A stretch of 43,498 nucleotides of DNA from Planctomycetota bacterium. GTDB lineage: Bacteria > Planctomycetota > B15-G4 > JADJEK01. Both the position numbers and the translations under genes were made by a program. Positions 18,201-27,032 of the stretch are shown one piece after another. Where the stretch lies: positions 1 through 43,498 of the forward strand of contig JACQZJ010000142.1 in NCBI GenBank assembly GCA_016213895.1, read 5' to 3'. Within the stretch, counting starts at the first letter, position 1. Each line of letters starts with the position of its first letter. The notes under the pieces were generated by a model that was given only the letters and a program-made list of their open reading frames with translations, was not told the DNA's origin and searched no databases.

Positions 18201-18358
18201 TCCTCAGCGGAACCAACCCGCAGTGCTGGATCGTGGGCCTGCTGGGTGATAAAGACTTCCGAGACGAGGCGGATTGGTTCCGCCTGCACCGGATCTCGAA
18301 CGAAGTCCAGGCGGAGAACGGCAGGACCGTTTTCATCCAGGAAGTGAGCCGGCGGTAA
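15260..18358 (+). CDS. giant LptC/LptA-like LPS-transport protein
   Basis: A 1032-residue protein with one N-terminal membrane anchor (about residues 6-23), then a long extracytoplasmic part built of OstA/LptC-like beta segments. Recurrent patterns are LSSMVAEGNVSFENVPQGV, LNAKGRVEARG, VVEARTDVRFEDPARRLSAT, LVLQQDVVVGFAEDG and VAEGRIHFEE. Ordinary LptC is about 190 residues and LptA about 180, so this single chain may combine the inner-membrane LptC role with the LptA bridge. Glu/Ala-rich linkers (near residues 233-255 and 395-415) break up the repeats. It is coupled to kdsC by a 4-base overlap, with lptD 4 bases downstream. No lptB, F or G is in the window. Confidence 0.75.
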   Translation: MRRRWVRFALLLAVGLIAVWVLGVRSGETFFGRRQERVKVDPEEARRVRESQTGSDVDVALTGAMIPIREELADQPGVLVLKYGIHIGHSASGGSKRMPAEDVIVDIYNKKPPPDERIVARASGDEALIEFQSAPDAKAGFRDTVIEGMTFLKNTRVEYLDEAGQPATTMTSEQLQVTEERFRVPGHAVITQEGLKVEGDVLSYEKATGAFEFEQNVKVEGTRFALPETGAAEEEPATEEKPAVEGEPPAVETVTTVSCDGRFTYLPAEDESGGAAITGKQDAAEALGKVKGGLLTFRENVTGRQDQSTLLCEELEINIESVKEPEGAKPEEKKEDKERLEVTRVIARGAPGRPALLKDPQGTLEGETLTMVKTEAGQVVTLLGEPRIHDATFGGPKPTETGAAPEEGAAEAEEGAAAPPESRALTFSAGARRQIQLRPAAPPPGEAPQAKGAEKTRKILLELEDTAFLETKSDTPENDFRIEGHRLHLDVLQTEKETPEGTATDMRLERLLATGAARGLFSGGVFTGDQVEAFPRAGSTDSSQFEIHVSPNPDVFLVSKLEGETAGERRVRIRSDKGELTYVPAATEEEKTQAVFTGPTLLTVEEAGQLTTTLNADTRVTVVLDTAAGEGGDALSSMVAEGNVSFENVPQGVTGTGERLTLVPTEAGRYRFRLSGSAERPAVAHSAAEGEASRDVAALDIDFDPDSGRLNAKGRVEARGTGLSLGEDMGPALAEAQVTADPSVLKCEDLQVFSDESGGSVVEARTDVRFEDPARRLSATADQLFYEETAGKARLLGREYEPAFVTRGAAPGSDGRPPRTVSIGGPEVLLDQASNTLTCERNGVVRLVRPEFEGAKEQRVDGRSAGPVRYFQDRLVLQQDVVVGFAEDGVETRALWCDLATVLFSEQEPEAPAEESAAEGETAGAEAAGAVAAPGSAREDSGFDRLVAEGRIHFEETAPREMIAEGQRLEWIMNEADEVLILSGTNPQCWIVGLLGDKDFRDEADWFRLHRISNEVQAENGRTVFIQEVSRR

Positions 18359-18362
18359 CGCC

Positions 18363-21143
18363 ATGCAGGGAGGGCCGCGCGAGCGCGTGAAGGCGGGCAT
18401 TGCCACGACGAGCGGGCGGATCGCGGGCCTCGCGGCCCTGGCGCTCCTCTTCTTCGCCGGCTTGCCCCTGGCGCGCGCGCAGCAGCCGGCCGGCAAGGAA
18501 GCGACCGTTCCCCCGCCCGAGACGCGGCAGCGGCGCTTCGTCCTCGACTACGAGGGCGCGGTGCGCCACGTGGTGCGCGACGGTGATCCCCTGACCGGCG
18601 ACGCGCCGCTGGTGATCGCGGTCGCGGGCGGGGCCAAGCTCTGGTTCGACAACCGCTTCCTCACCGCCAAGAACCTGCTGGTCTGGATCGACCCCGACTC
18701 GCTCGAGGACGGCGCGGCCGAGCGGCCGGACGAGTTCCCCTACGGCGTGGAGGCGCCCATCGAGCGGCGCGGGCCGCCTTCCGAGGACTTCGCCGCGGTC
18801 AACGACCTGGACGGGCCGCCGCCGCAGGTGGCCATCGGCCGCGTGCGCGAGATCTACGCCGAGGGCGACGTGTACATCGCCGAGGGCAAGAAGCGCATCT
18901 TCCAGGCCGAGCGCGCCTACTTCAACCTGATCGAGAACCGCTCGCTCATCATCAACGGCGAGATCCGCACCGACCTCGAGAGCATGGCGATCACGCCCGG
19001 CGCCGAGGAGGAGGCGAAGGAAGAAGACTCGGCGCGCGACGAGCGCGAGCGGCCCGTGCCCATCGTCATCCGCGCCGCCGAGATCCGCGGGGTGTCGAAG
19101 GGCCTGTACGAGGCGGACAACGCCAAGGTCACGACGTGCACCTTCGCCGAGCCCGGCTACCACATCGCCATGGACAAGGCGGTCTACGAGGAGCAGGTCA
19201 CGCGCCTCGGCGGGCAGATCAGCGGCTACGGCAACCGCTTCGTGCTCGGCGACGTGCCGCTCTTGTCGCTGCCGTACTTCACGATCCGCACGGGCGTGGA
19301 GAGCCCGCTGCCGCTCATCGGCTTCTCCGCCGGCGTCTCCAGCCAGTACGGCCTCTACGTCAAGACGCGCTGGGGGAACGCGTTCGAGGAATTGGGCAAC
19401 GAGGTCAACCGCCGCCTCGGCATCGAGGGCAGCTTCAGCGGCCTGTGGTTCGCCGACGTCAACCTCTACACCGCGCGCGGGCTGGGGATCGGCGGCGGGG
19501 TCGAGTATGAGACGCGCGACAAGTACTTCGGCAAGACCGAGTTCTTCGTCATCTACGACATGCGCGGCGAGGACACGAAGCGCGGCTACGACGAGGACCG
19601 CCAGGAGAGCCACAGCGGCTTCCGCGGACACTTCAAGACGCAGAACCGCTTCTTCCTGCCGGACGACTGGCAGCTCGACACCGAGCTGAACTACGTCAGC
19701 GACCGCAACTTCTTGAAGGAGTTCAAGGAGAAGGAGTTCGACGAGGAGAAGGAGCCGGAGACCTACGCCTACCTGAAGAAGCAGGACGGCGACACCGCGG
19801 TCACCGCGACCGCGCGCTTCCGCCTCAACACCTGGCAGACGCAGACGCAGTACCTGCCGCAGGTCACGTATGACGTCATCTCGCGGCCGATCGCGTCGTT
19901 CCCGGACTTCGGCGAGTATCTCGGCATGCCGGAGCCGGTGCGCCTCTACTGGACGCACCGCTCGGAGGCGGCCTTCGTCAACCGCTTGATCGGCTCGGAC
20001 GCCGACGAGGAAGAGGACGACGACGACGAGTATGACGCGGGCTCGGCGCTGCGCGTGGATAACATCGACCGCCTGAACATGCCCTTCGAGGTCGGGGACT
20101 TCGGCTTCGATCCCTACTTCGAGAACCGCGTGACCGCGTGGCTCGGCGACGCGGACGAGGACGGGGGCGGCGGCGGCCTGCGCGAGGGCATGACCATCGG
20201 CTTCAACGCCAACACCCAGTACTCGCGCACCGACCCGGACGTCGAGTCCGAGTACTGGAACATCCACGGCATCCGCCACATCCTCATCCCGTCGCTGCGC
20301 TATCGCTGGACCTTCCTCTCCACGCGCGAGTCCCGGGACTTGGTGCAGTACGACAGCGTGGAGCGCTTCGACCGGCTGCACGTGCTCGTGCCCGGCTTGA
20401 ACAGCCGCTACCAGACCAAGCGCATGACGCGCCGCGGCCCGGAGACCGTGACCTTCTTCGAGTACGACGTGCAGCAGCCGCTCGTCTTCGACAACGCGCG
20501 CGAGGACGACCAGCAGTTCCTCGGCGACCTGCACTTCGAGGCGCGCTACCGGCCCGACCTCGACCAGTACCTGCTGCGAAACTCCTACTTCCGGCTGATC
20601 ACCGACCTCAACTGGAACGACGCCGCGCTCGACACCTTCCGCGCCGAGTTCCGCACCGAGCCGGGCCCGGACTTCTTCACGCGCCTGGCCTACTCCTACG
20701 CGCGCCGCGGCCGCGTGAGCCCGACGCTTGCCCTCGAGGGCTTCCCGCCGACCAACGTCCGCGACGAGCCGCTCAACGCCCTCACCTTCGAGATCGGCTA
20801 CCAGGCCACGCGCCTGTGGGAGTTCGTCTTCCTCGAGCAGCTCGACATCAGCGGCGCCGGCGGCGGCGAGACGCGCGCCATCGTGCGGCGCAGCACCCAC
20901 GACTGGCTCTTCGAGTTCGGCCTGGGCACGGGCGGCGGCGGCGGCGTCAACTTCGCCGTGTCCCCCATCGCCTTCTTCGAGCGCAAGGAGCGCGAGCGCT
21001 TCCGCTCCGCCCTGTCCGACGGCTACGACCTCACCCCCATCTTCGACGAACCGACCTACGCCGCCGGCCCGGCCTTCGGCTCCCAGCCCACCTTCTCCGG
21101 CGGCCCGCCCGAACCGCCGGTCCAGGAGGTCGAGAGGCCGTAG
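18363..21143 (+). CDS. lptD: LPS-assembly protein LptD
   Basis: A 926-residue outer-membrane protein that inserts LPS into the outer leaflet. It has an N-terminal signal peptide (hydrophobic part [17 protein letters not shown], about 25-41), an OstA-like periplasmic domain to about residue 260 ([32 protein letters not shown]), and a long C-terminal beta-barrel rich in alternating aromatic strands. LptD hallmarks include the TTC segment followed by PYFTIRTG. Acidic insertions ([25 protein letters not shown]) probably form extracellular loops. The Pro-rich tail follows the last strand. It is the last gene of the kdsD operon. A scrap resembling its codons about 780-800 recurs at 26934. Confidence 0.88.
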   Translation: MQGGPRERVKAGIATTSGRIAGLAALALLFFAGLPLARAQQPAGKEATVPPPETRQRRFVLDYEGAVRHVVRDGDPLTGDAPLVIAVAGGAKLWFDNRFLTAKNLLVWIDPDSLEDGAAERPDEFPYGVEAPIERRGPPSEDFAAVNDLDGPPPQVAIGRVREIYAEGDVYIAEGKKRIFQAERAYFNLIENRSLIINGEIRTDLESMAITPGAEEEAKEEDSARDERERPVPIVIRAAEIRGVSKGLYEADNAKVTTCTFAEPGYHIAMDKAVYEEQVTRLGGQISGYGNRFVLGDVPLLSLPYFTIRTGVESPLPLIGFSAGVSSQYGLYVKTRWGNAFEELGNEVNRRLGIEGSFSGLWFADVNLYTARGLGIGGGVEYETRDKYFGKTEFFVIYDMRGEDTKRGYDEDRQESHSGFRGHFKTQNRFFLPDDWQLDTELNYVSDRNFLKEFKEKEFDEEKEPETYAYLKKQDGDTAVTATARFRLNTWQTQTQYLPQVTYDVISRPIASFPDFGEYLGMPEPVRLYWTHRSEAAFVNRLIGSDADEEEDDDDEYDAGSALRVDNIDRLNMPFEVGDFGFDPYFENRVTAWLGDADEDGGGGGLREGMTIGFNANTQYSRTDPDVESEYWNIHGIRHILIPSLRYRWTFLSTRESRDLVQYDSVERFDRLHVLVPGLNSRYQTKRMTRRGPETVTFFEYDVQQPLVFDNAREDDQQFLGDLHFEARYRPDLDQYLLRNSYFRLITDLNWNDAALDTFRAEFRTEPGPDFFTRLAYSYARRGRVSPTLALEGFPPTNVRDEPLNALTFEIGYQATRLWEFVFLEQLDISGAGGGETRAIVRRSTHDWLFEFGLGTGGGGGVNFAVSPIAFFERKERERFRSALSDGYDLTPIFDEPTYAAGPAFGSQPTFSGGPPEPPVQEVERP

Positions 21144-21288
21144 GGGAGGGGCGGCGAGCCGGGCCCGTCGGCCCACGGAATGCACGCCTCTCCCAGGCGC
21201 CGCCGCTCCCCTTGCCCAACTCCACCGCCCGCAACGGGCGCGGGCGCGTGCGTCCGGCCCCGGCCGGCGAGGCTATTCTGAAGAGAGC

Positions 21289-23577
21289 ATGAGCACCGGC
21301 AGTCCTAACACGCGACGAGTGGACCTTCCCGTCACCGGCATGAGCTGCGGCGCGTGCGTCCGGCACGTCGAGAAGGCGCTGCGGGAGAGCAAGGGGGTGG
21401 AATCCGTCACGGTGAACCTGGCCACCGAGCGCGCCACGGTGCAGTTCGACCCGGCGGTCACGTCGCTCGCGGCGCTGGCGGCGGCGGTGAACGACGCGGG
21501 CTACGCGCTGATCCTGCCCGACGCGGAACAGGACGCCGAAGACGTACCAGCCGACGCGCTGGAGGAGGACGATCCCGCGGCCGCGGCGCGCCGTCGCGAA
21601 GTCGCGGACGTCCGCCGCCGATTCCTGGTCGCGATCCTGTTCGGCGCCCCCGTCGTCGTGTTGGGGATGACCCACGGCCGCCTGGGCATTCCGCACGAGG
21701 CGTGGATCCAACTGCTCCTCACCCTGCCGGTCCTGCTCTTCGCCGGCGGCGGGTACTACCTGCGCGCGTGGGCGGCGCTTCGCCACGGGACCGCGGACAT
21801 GAACTCGCTGGTGGCGCTGGGCACCGGCGCCGCCTTCCTCTACTCGCTGCTGGCCACCGCCGGCCCTTCGCTCGTGAGCGTGCAGGGGGGTGCAGAGCAT
21901 CCGCAGGTCTACTTCGAGACGGTCTGCGGCATCATCGCCCTGGTGCTCATGGGGAAACTGCTGGAGTCCATTGCCCGCTCCCGCACCTCCCAGGCGCTCT
22001 GCAAGCTGGCGAAACGGCAGGCGAAGAGCGCGCGGGTCTGGAAGGACGGCCGTGAGGTGGAGGTGCCGGTGGGCCGGGTGCAGGCGGGGGACGAGGTGGT
22101 GGTGCGTCCCGGCGAGACGGTTCCCCTGGACGGCGAGGTGGTGGACGGGTCGTCCAGCGTCGACGAGTCCCTTCTCACCGGCGAGAGCCGTCCGGTGACC
22201 AAGTCCGCCGGCGATGAAGTGACCGGCGCCACCCTGAACCGGCACGGCTCGTTCCGCTTCCGCGTGACGCGGGTGGGGAAGGACACGGTGCTGCAGCAGA
22301 TCGTGCGGTTGGTGGAGGAGGCGCAGGGTTCGCGGGCGCCCATCCAGCGTCTCGCCGACCGGGTGAGCGCGGTCTTCGTTCCCGTCGTGCTCTTTTTGGC
22401 GGTGATCACCTTTCTCGCCTGGTTCCTCGCCGCCCCCGCGGAGTCGCGGCTCACCATGGCCCTGGTGAGCGCGGTGTCGGTGCTGATCATCGCCTGTCCC
22501 TGCGCCATGGGGCTGGCCACGCCCACCGCCATCCTGGTGGCCACCGGCCGCGGCGCCGAGGTGGGGCTGCTCATCAAGGGGGGCGTGGCGCTGGAAACCG
22601 CCCACGCGCTGGACACCATCGTGCTGGACAAGACCGGCACCATCACTCTCGGAACGCCGGCGGTGACCGAGATCGACACCGCTTCGGACGGACTGGACGA
22701 GACGGAACTGCTGCGGCTCGCCGCCGCGGCGGAGCGGGGTTCGGAGCATCCGCTGGGCGAGGCCATCGTGGAGGCGGCTGCGGCGCGGGAACTGGAGGTC
22801 GAGACCGCCGGGTCGTTCGAGGCGCGGCCGGGCCGCGGAGTGGTGGCGAAGGTGGGCCGTCGCGATCTGCTCCTGGGCAGCGCGCGCTTCCTGGAAGAGG
22901 AACGCGTCGAGCTCGGTTACTTGAAGTCCCGCGCGACGGAGCTGGCAGAGCGGGGGCGAACGCCCGTGCTGGTGGCGGTGGACGGCCGGGCTGCGGGGCT
23001 CATCGCGGTGTCCGATCCGATCCGCGACGGCGCAAAGGAGGCGATCGCCGCAATGAAGAGCATGGGACTGGAGGTGGTTCTGCTCACCGGCGACCTGAAG
23101 AGCACGGCCCAGGCGGTGGCGCGCGAGGTGGGGATCGATCGGGTCGTGGCCGAGGTCCTTCCCGAGCGGAAGGCGGACGAGATCGCGCTGCTCCAACGGC
23201 ACGGGAAGAGGGTGGGGATGGTGGGGGACGGCATCAATGACGCGCCGGCGCTGGCGCGGGCCGACCTGGGCATTGCCATTGGCACCGGCACCGACGTGGC
23301 GCTGGCCGCGTCCGACATCACTCTGGTGCGCCCGGACCTGGACGGCGTGGTGGCGGCGATCCGTCTGTCGCGGCGGACCATAAGGGTGATCCGCCAGAAC
23401 CTGTTCTGGGCCTTCGGCTACAACGCGCTGGGCATCCCGCTGGCGGCCGGGGCCTTCTACCCGTGGACCGGGTGGCTCCTGTCGCCGGTGTTCGCGTCGG
23501 CGGCGATGGCGCTGTCCAGCGTGTCGGTGGTGAGCAACAGCCTGCGCCTCCGTCGCGTTCCCGTCGACGGCCGCTGA
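21289..23577 (+). CDS. copA: Cu+-exporting P1B-type ATPase
   Basis: A 762-residue copper-exporting ATPase. An N-terminal heavy-metal-associated domain with GMSCGAC (Cys20, Cys23) is followed by a transmembrane region and the catalytic core. The motifs are complete: TGES in the actuator domain, membrane CPC (403-405), the phosphorylated Asp447 in DKTGTIT, HPLGEAI in the nucleotide-binding domain, and [10 protein letters not shown]. The Cu+-specific FGYNALG and [12 protein letters not shown] in the last two helices indicate Cu+ or Ag+ rather than Zn2+. It uses the ATG at 21289. No copper-responsive regulator or chaperone lies beside it. Confidence 0.93.
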   Translation: MSTGSPNTRRVDLPVTGMSCGACVRHVEKALRESKGVESVTVNLATERATVQFDPAVTSLAALAAAVNDAGYALILPDAEQDAEDVPADALEEDDPAAAARRREVADVRRRFLVAILFGAPVVVLGMTHGRLGIPHEAWIQLLLTLPVLLFAGGGYYLRAWAALRHGTADMNSLVALGTGAAFLYSLLATAGPSLVSVQGGAEHPQVYFETVCGIIALVLMGKLLESIARSRTSQALCKLAKRQAKSARVWKDGREVEVPVGRVQAGDEVVVRPGETVPLDGEVVDGSSSVDESLLTGESRPVTKSAGDEVTGATLNRHGSFRFRVTRVGKDTVLQQIVRLVEEAQGSRAPIQRLADRVSAVFVPVVLFLAVITFLAWFLAAPAESRLTMALVSAVSVLIIACPCAMGLATPTAILVATGRGAEVGLLIKGGVALETAHALDTIVLDKTGTITLGTPAVTEIDTASDGLDETELLRLAAAAERGSEHPLGEAIVEAAAARELEVETAGSFEARPGRGVVAKVGRRDLLLGSARFLEEERVELGYLKSRATELAERGRTPVLVAVDGRAAGLIAVSDPIRDGAKEAIAAMKSMGLEVVLLTGDLKSTAQAVAREVGIDRVVAEVLPERKADEIALLQRHGKRVGMVGDGINDAPALARADLGIAIGTGTDVALAASDITLVRPDLDGVVAAIRLSRRTIRVIRQNLFWAFGYNALGIPLAAGAFYPWTGWLLSPVFASAAMALSSVSVVSNSLRLRRVPVDGR

Positions 23578-23650
23578 GGAAGGAGGCCCCGGTGGTGCAG
23601 CGGTCGAATCGCGTCGCGCGGCCTCCAGGGGCCGAGATGCGTCCTCTGCG

Positions 23651-24007
23651 TCACTTCAGCCACGAGTCCGGCAGCGGCACGAAGAGGACCGCCGCCAGCA
23701 GCACGACGAGCACGGTCACGATCACGTTCGCGCGGAGCGACTTCCGCGCCATCCATCCGTCCCACCCCCGCGTGAGCACCACGCTCGCGTAGACCGCGAA
23801 GCCTGCCCAGCCGAAAACTACCGCTGCCGCGGGCCATTTGCTGTCGAACACGCCGCCCTTCGGGGCGCACGTCATGATCAGGTAGTTTCCGCTGCTGAGC
23901 GTCAGCGGGAACACCCACAGGGCCACAGAGGCGTCCTGCACCGCGCGCATCCAGCCCGGCCGCCGCCTCGATCTCTCCCTCGCTCTCATGACCGTCCTCG
24001 TGCGCAC
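23651..24007 (-). CDS. small membrane protein, unknown function
   Basis: A frame of 118 residues with three hydrophobic stretches, around residues 27-45 (ASVALWVFPLTLSSGNYLIM), 58-78 and 92-112. The N-terminus is very basic (RARERSRRRPGW), favouring a cytoplasmic start. No family is recognised. The start is GTG 24007 or an in-frame ATG at 23989. It follows the next membrane gene by 4 bases, so the two form a pair, and it is convergent with copA. Confidence 0.55.
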   Translation of the reverse strand: MRTRTVMRARERSRRRPGWMRAVQDASVALWVFPLTLSSGNYLIMTCAPKGGVFDSKWPAAAVVFGWAGFAVYASVVLTRGWDGWMARKSLRANVIVTVLVVLLAAVLFVPLPDSWLK

Positions 24008-24011
24008 GTTG

Positions 24012-24347
24012 TCAGACAGGAGGCGCGCCCCCCTCGGGCGGTCGTCCCGTCGCGTTCTCCAGAATCCACCTCAGCGCGATGCAATTCAGCAGCACCGGCG
24101 ACAAGAACAGCAGCGGGATGAGGATCTGCCACCCCGATTCGAAGCTCCTCATCCCCGGCACGAGAATGGCGATCGCCAGCAGGTTGACCAGGATGCCGAC
24201 TCTTGCCGTCCACCGGTTCAGAGGAAGGTACAGCGCAAGCAGCGCCGTCGCAGGAGCCGGCGCCGCGACAAGCACGCCGCTGGCCAGGATCAGGACCAGC
24301 AGCGCCAAGTTCATCCATATGGCCACCTGCCTCATGGCGAAACTCAC
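24012..24347 (-). CDS. small membrane protein, unknown function
   Basis: A frame of 111 residues with three hydrophobic segments: ALLVLILASGVLVAAPAPA near the N-terminus, a second around VGILVNLLAIAILVPG, and a third around LIPLLFLSPVLLNCIALRWI. The C-terminal tail is short and Pro/Gly-rich. The middle contains LNRWTARVG. The layout resembles many short uncharacterised inner-membrane proteins. It is followed after 4 bases by a second membrane gene, and preceded by the zinc-ribbon gene 34 bases away, all on the minus strand. Confidence 0.6.
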   Translation of the reverse strand: MSFAMRQVAIWMNLALLVLILASGVLVAAPAPATALLALYLPLNRWTARVGILVNLLAIAILVPGMRSFESGWQILIPLLFLSPVLLNCIALRWILENATGRPPEGGAPPV

Positions 24348-24381
24348 CGACCCTCGCGGCGATAGCGAGGAGCGAACCGTG

Positions 24382-24717
24382 CTACGAGATCATGTATCGG
24401 TCTGGATCCGCGCCGAACGTGCCTTTCTTGCAGTACGGACAGGGACGGCCATCCAGCATCCACGTGGCAACGATGTCCTCTGCGCCGCAGGATGGACACG
24501 CGCTCGAGGGCGCCCGTGAATCCGACATGAAGTCGCGGCCGCACGCCAGGCACAGGTGCGGTGAGTCATTCCCGACGCAGCGGTCGACGCCCTGCATGTC
24601 GGGATGGTAGGCGTAGTGCTTGGCCCCGGCCTCGTCGATCCAGTAGGGGTTGCCCTCGTCCCATGCCTCGATGGCATGGCCGCAGTTCCCACAGACGAAC
24701 ACCCTTCCGGCGGCCAT
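24382..24717 (-). CDS. zinc-ribbon protein, unknown function
   Basis: A 111-residue protein with four CxxC knuckles: CGNC (9-12), CLAC in the middle, then CPSC and CPYC near the end, enough for two zinc-ribbon folds. Between them is YWIDEAGAKHYAYHPD, which also supplies His. No enzyme motif is present. It probably binds zinc and may contact nucleic acid or protein. It heads a short run of minus-strand genes with two membrane proteins downstream; the upstream gap to the DUF5615 relic (about 215 bases) contains nothing recognisable. Confidence 0.65.
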   Translation of the reverse strand: MAAGRVFVCGNCGHAIEAWDEGNPYWIDEAGAKHYAYHPDMQGVDRCVGNDSPHLCLACGRDFMSDSRAPSSACPSCGAEDIVATWMLDGRPCPYCKKGTFGADPDRYMIS

Positions 24718-24931
24718 GGCCTGTTCCTCCTATCTCGGACGCGGCGGCCTGTGCCCGGCTCTCACCCGCCCGCTGGCCTTCCGCGTGCAAGATACCCTGC
24801 CGGCCGGGCGGGCGTAACCGTCGTCGCGCCCGTTTCCCGGCTTCTCGCGCGAACGCGGCGATAGCCCTCGCCGCGCGCCCGCGCGACCACGCCCGCGGGC
24901 CGAGAGGTCGGCCGGTCGACGCATCCAGCCG

Positions 24932-25087
24932 CTACCTGGATTCCCCGCGAATCCGGATGCGCCGCTCGTCGACGATCCACAGGCGCCCCACCACTGGCTC
25001 GCGATCGACCGCCTCGAGAAACCGCGTCAGGAGTCTCCGGACCTCGGCGGCGCCGACGGGGAGATTCTCATCCAGCTTGAATCTCAT
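24932..25087 (-). pseudogene. internally deleted DUF5615 (PIN-like) toxin
   Basis: A 51-residue remnant starting MRFKLDENLPVGAAEV, the standard beginning of DUF5615 proteins, and jumping directly to RRLLTRFLEAV...LWIVDERRIRIRG, the standard end. The full family is about 115-120 residues, so roughly 70 residues including most of the catalytic acidic positions are missing, with the frame preserved. The ATG overlaps the DUF433 stop by 4 bases as in intact DUF433-DUF5615 pairs. The product cannot be an active nuclease. It may survive as a short peptide under the antitoxin's promoter. Confidence 0.75.
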
Positions 25088-25323
25088 GCGGCGTGCGAGC
25101 CTGGCATTCCGACGATGCGCTCACGAGCAAGTTCCGCTGCGTAGTCGATCGCTGCCGGGATTGCCTCGGGAGCCAGGGACGGATAGTCCCTGAGGATGTG
25201 CTGCGCGGATCTCCCGGCCGCCAGGTTGTCCAGCACGACACTGACCATGACCCGCGTACCCTTGAAGCAGGGCGCGCCGTGGCACACCGCCGGGCTCACG
25301 GTGACGTGATCACGCCAGTTCAT
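25084..25323 (-). CDS. DUF433 antitoxin-like protein
   Basis: A 79-residue DUF433 protein. The start NWRDHVTVSPAVCHGAPCFK, then GTRVMVSVVLDNLAAGRS and a helix-turn-helix-like ILRDYPSLAPEAIPAAIDYA, is typical of the family, which is predicted to be the DNA-binding antitoxin of DUF5615 toxins. Length is normal. Its toxin partner downstream has lost its core, so the antitoxin appears orphaned. Confidence 0.85.
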   Translation of the reverse strand: MNWRDHVTVSPAVCHGAPCFKGTRVMVSVVLDNLAAGRSAQHILRDYPSLAPEAIPAAIDYAAELARERIVGMPGSHAA

Positions 25324-25383
25324 TCGACTCCTCTGTTCATCGCCGTGCGGCGACCATCCTCAGCCAGCCCGCGGTATTCGGCC

Positions 25384-25710
25384 TCATGGGCCGCGCCGGG
25401 AACCGCTGTTCCGCCGGCGGCGCCTCGCTCCGCTTCTCGCCCGCCGCGCGGGTCCTTTCTCGATGACCTCGCGCTCGAGAAGGCGCGAGACCGAACTCCT
25501 CCGCCCGGCTCGCAACCACTTCAGGATCTCCCCGCGCGGGAGCTGTACCTGCACCCCGGGCACGTCCAGTGGCGACCGCTCCGGCCTGGCGGGCAGCACC
25601 ACGAACACCTGGCCATCCCGACGCCGGATCTGGACCCGGCCCTCGCGCCGCGCCTGATCGAGCAGCGTGGCCAGTCGCTGGCGCGCTTCCGAGTACGTGT
25701 ACGTCTTCAT
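25384..25710 (-). CDS. Phd/YefM-family antitoxin
   Basis: A 108-residue protein whose first 60 residues fit Phd/YefM antitoxins (TYSEARQRLATLLDQARREG, then a strand with VQIRRRDGQVFVVLPA). The family folds the N-terminal part as a DNA-binding dimer, and the C-terminal part wraps the toxin. Here the C-terminus is unusually long and Arg-rich (RRARSGARRRRRNSG), perhaps extended by a frameshift or lost stop. It begins 3 bases after the PIN toxin, so the order is toxin first, the reverse of most type II pairs. Confidence 0.75.
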   Translation of the reverse strand: MKTYTYSEARQRLATLLDQARREGRVQIRRRDGQVFVVLPARPERSPLDVPGVQVQLPRGEILKWLRAGRRSSVSRLLEREVIEKGPARRARSGARRRRRNSGSRRGP

Positions 25711-25713
25711 GCG

Positions 25714-26106
25714 TCAGACCTCCAGCAGAGCCACTCCAGCCCGTTGCGCCGCCCGCGCCAGCACCTGATCAAGCGTCAACAAGGGAGCTGCTCGGCTCAG
25801 CGCTACCTGCAGAACGTAAGCGTCGTAGGCGTAGAGGTCGAAGTCCGCGGCCACCCTGAGGGCCCGCGCAACATCCACTTCCACCAGCCGCAGAGGGATC
25901 TGCTCGAACGACGCCCACGCTGCCGCCACATCCTCCGCGCGCAGGCGCCTCCGCCGCAACCCGGCGACCAGGCCGTTCCCGATCTCCCAGGGCGTCGAGG
26001 CCGACGCGATGAGTACCCCCGATGCTGTCGCTGCGACCAGGGCATCCCGCTCGGGTTCCTGCAGCAGCACCGCCAGGATGGCGGATGGGTCGATCACGAT
26101 CTGCAC
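25714..26106 (-). CDS. PIN-domain (VapC-like) ribonuclease toxin
   Basis: A 130-residue PIN protein. The acidic metal-binding residues are in place: Asp6 (VIDPSAI), Glu41 (TPWEIGN), Asp95 (YAYDAYVLQ), and Asp113 (LLTLDQ). VapC toxins cleave tRNA or rRNA in a magnesium-dependent way. Length is normal. It lies directly downstream of a palindromic operator-like site and upstream of its presumed antitoxin. Confidence 0.85.
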   Translation of the reverse strand: MQIVIDPSAILAVLLQEPERDALVAATASGVLIASASTPWEIGNGLVAGLRRRRLRAEDVAAAWASFEQIPLRLVEVDVARALRVAADFDLYAYDAYVLQVALSRAAPLLTLDQVLARAAQRAGVALLEV

Positions 26107-26129
26107 CCGTTGGACCCTCCGTTACGTAC

Positions 26130-26141
26130 TATTGTACAATA
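26130..26141. promoter_or_regulatory. palindromic operator upstream of the PIN/Phd pair
   Basis: TATTGTACAATA is a perfect 12-base palindrome, 24 bases before the PIN-toxin start. It is strikingly AT-rich against the surrounding sequence, and a TACGTA palindrome lies beside it. Autoregulation through such a site is usual for type II toxin-antitoxin operons. Confidence 0.55.
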
Positions 26142-26269
26142 ACAGCCTGCGCGCTGGCTGTCAACGTGCCGCAGCCCGGCCTTCGTCCCGCTCCTTCGAA
26201 TGGCCCTGTTCCGCCCGGCGACCTACTCGTCCGGGGCAGGTCTCGCGCGCCGCGCCCGCGCACCTGCCT

Positions 26270-26935
26270 TTCCTCCGTGGGCACGGGCACCACGCAGTCC
26301 ACGCCGAAGTACTGCTGCAGCGGCTCGGAGCGCTCGTCGTGGCCCGCGGCCTCGCGGCCGAGGAGCAGGGGCCTCGCCGAGCGAGAAGACGCCCAGGTCC
26401 AGCTCGTCCCGCACCCTGCGGCCGTCGAGCGAGATGGCGATCGCGCCGTAGTCCCAGCTCTTGGTCAGGCCGAGCTTCCCGCGGTAGCTCCCGGACCCGG
26501 GCACGGGCACGCGTAGCTCGATCAGATCCCCGGGCTTCGTGGCCTTGACCCAAAGGCGCGCGCCGCCGCTCCAGCGGTCGGCCGGCATGCCCTGGCGCTC
26601 GTGTTCGAGTCCCGGGCTCGCGCTCACCACGAGCAACCCCTCGGCCTCGAGCGCGCCCGCGACCACGCGCGGCGGGCCCCCGGTCTTGTTGAGCTGCACG
26701 CTCTCGAAGAGCGCCTGGTCGGGCACCACGATCTCGAGATCGAGGCGGTGCTTCCCCGCCCGAAGCGGCACGGGATCGAACGCGAAGCCGAGCAGGCGCG
26801 GGAAGCCCAAGGTGCGCAGCACCACCACCTGCTCGCCCTCGTGCTGCAGGACCTGCCGCCGAGGCGCGCCAAGACGATCGGCCCGTCGTGCTGGAGAAGC
26901 GCGGTGAAGTAGAGCGCGAACAGGCCTTCCTCCCG
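26270..26935 (-). pseudogene. GH172/DUF2961-like gene, C-terminal fragment with frameshifts
   Basis: Reading on the minus strand, EEGLFALYFTALLQHDGPIV, then in another frame VLQHEGEQVVVLRT through GLTKSWDYGAIAISLDGRRV, then in a third frame HDERSEPLQQYFGVDC. This follows the C-terminal 270 residues of the intact enzyme at 34252-36774 almost residue for residue. There are at least two frameshifts (near 26865 and 26350). About 16 residues are also missing between the DELDL and DLGVF segments, consistent with deletion between short repeats. The first 550 residues of the protein are absent. It cannot be functional. Confidence 0.85.
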
Positions 26936-26998
26936 CGCCGCGGCCGCGTGAGCCCGACCCTCCCCGTCGAGGGTCTCCCGCCGACGTGCGCGCGACCA
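26934..26998 (+). other. lptD-like sequence scrap at a junction
   Basis: Positions 26934-26958 match lptD 20701-20725 exactly over 25 bases, and similarity continues to about 26998. The translation [17 protein letters not shown] resembles Lpt[18 protein letters not shown]. The scrap sits between the GH172 pseudogene and the transposase tail. Confidence 0.5.
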
Positions 26999-27032
26999 GC
27001 GGACGTACGCCGACGGCCCGAACGCGCACCGG

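Noticed and set aside
18333-21185. 950-codon open frame on the minus strand
   Set aside because: Antisense to lptD; no family-like motifs, biased composition.
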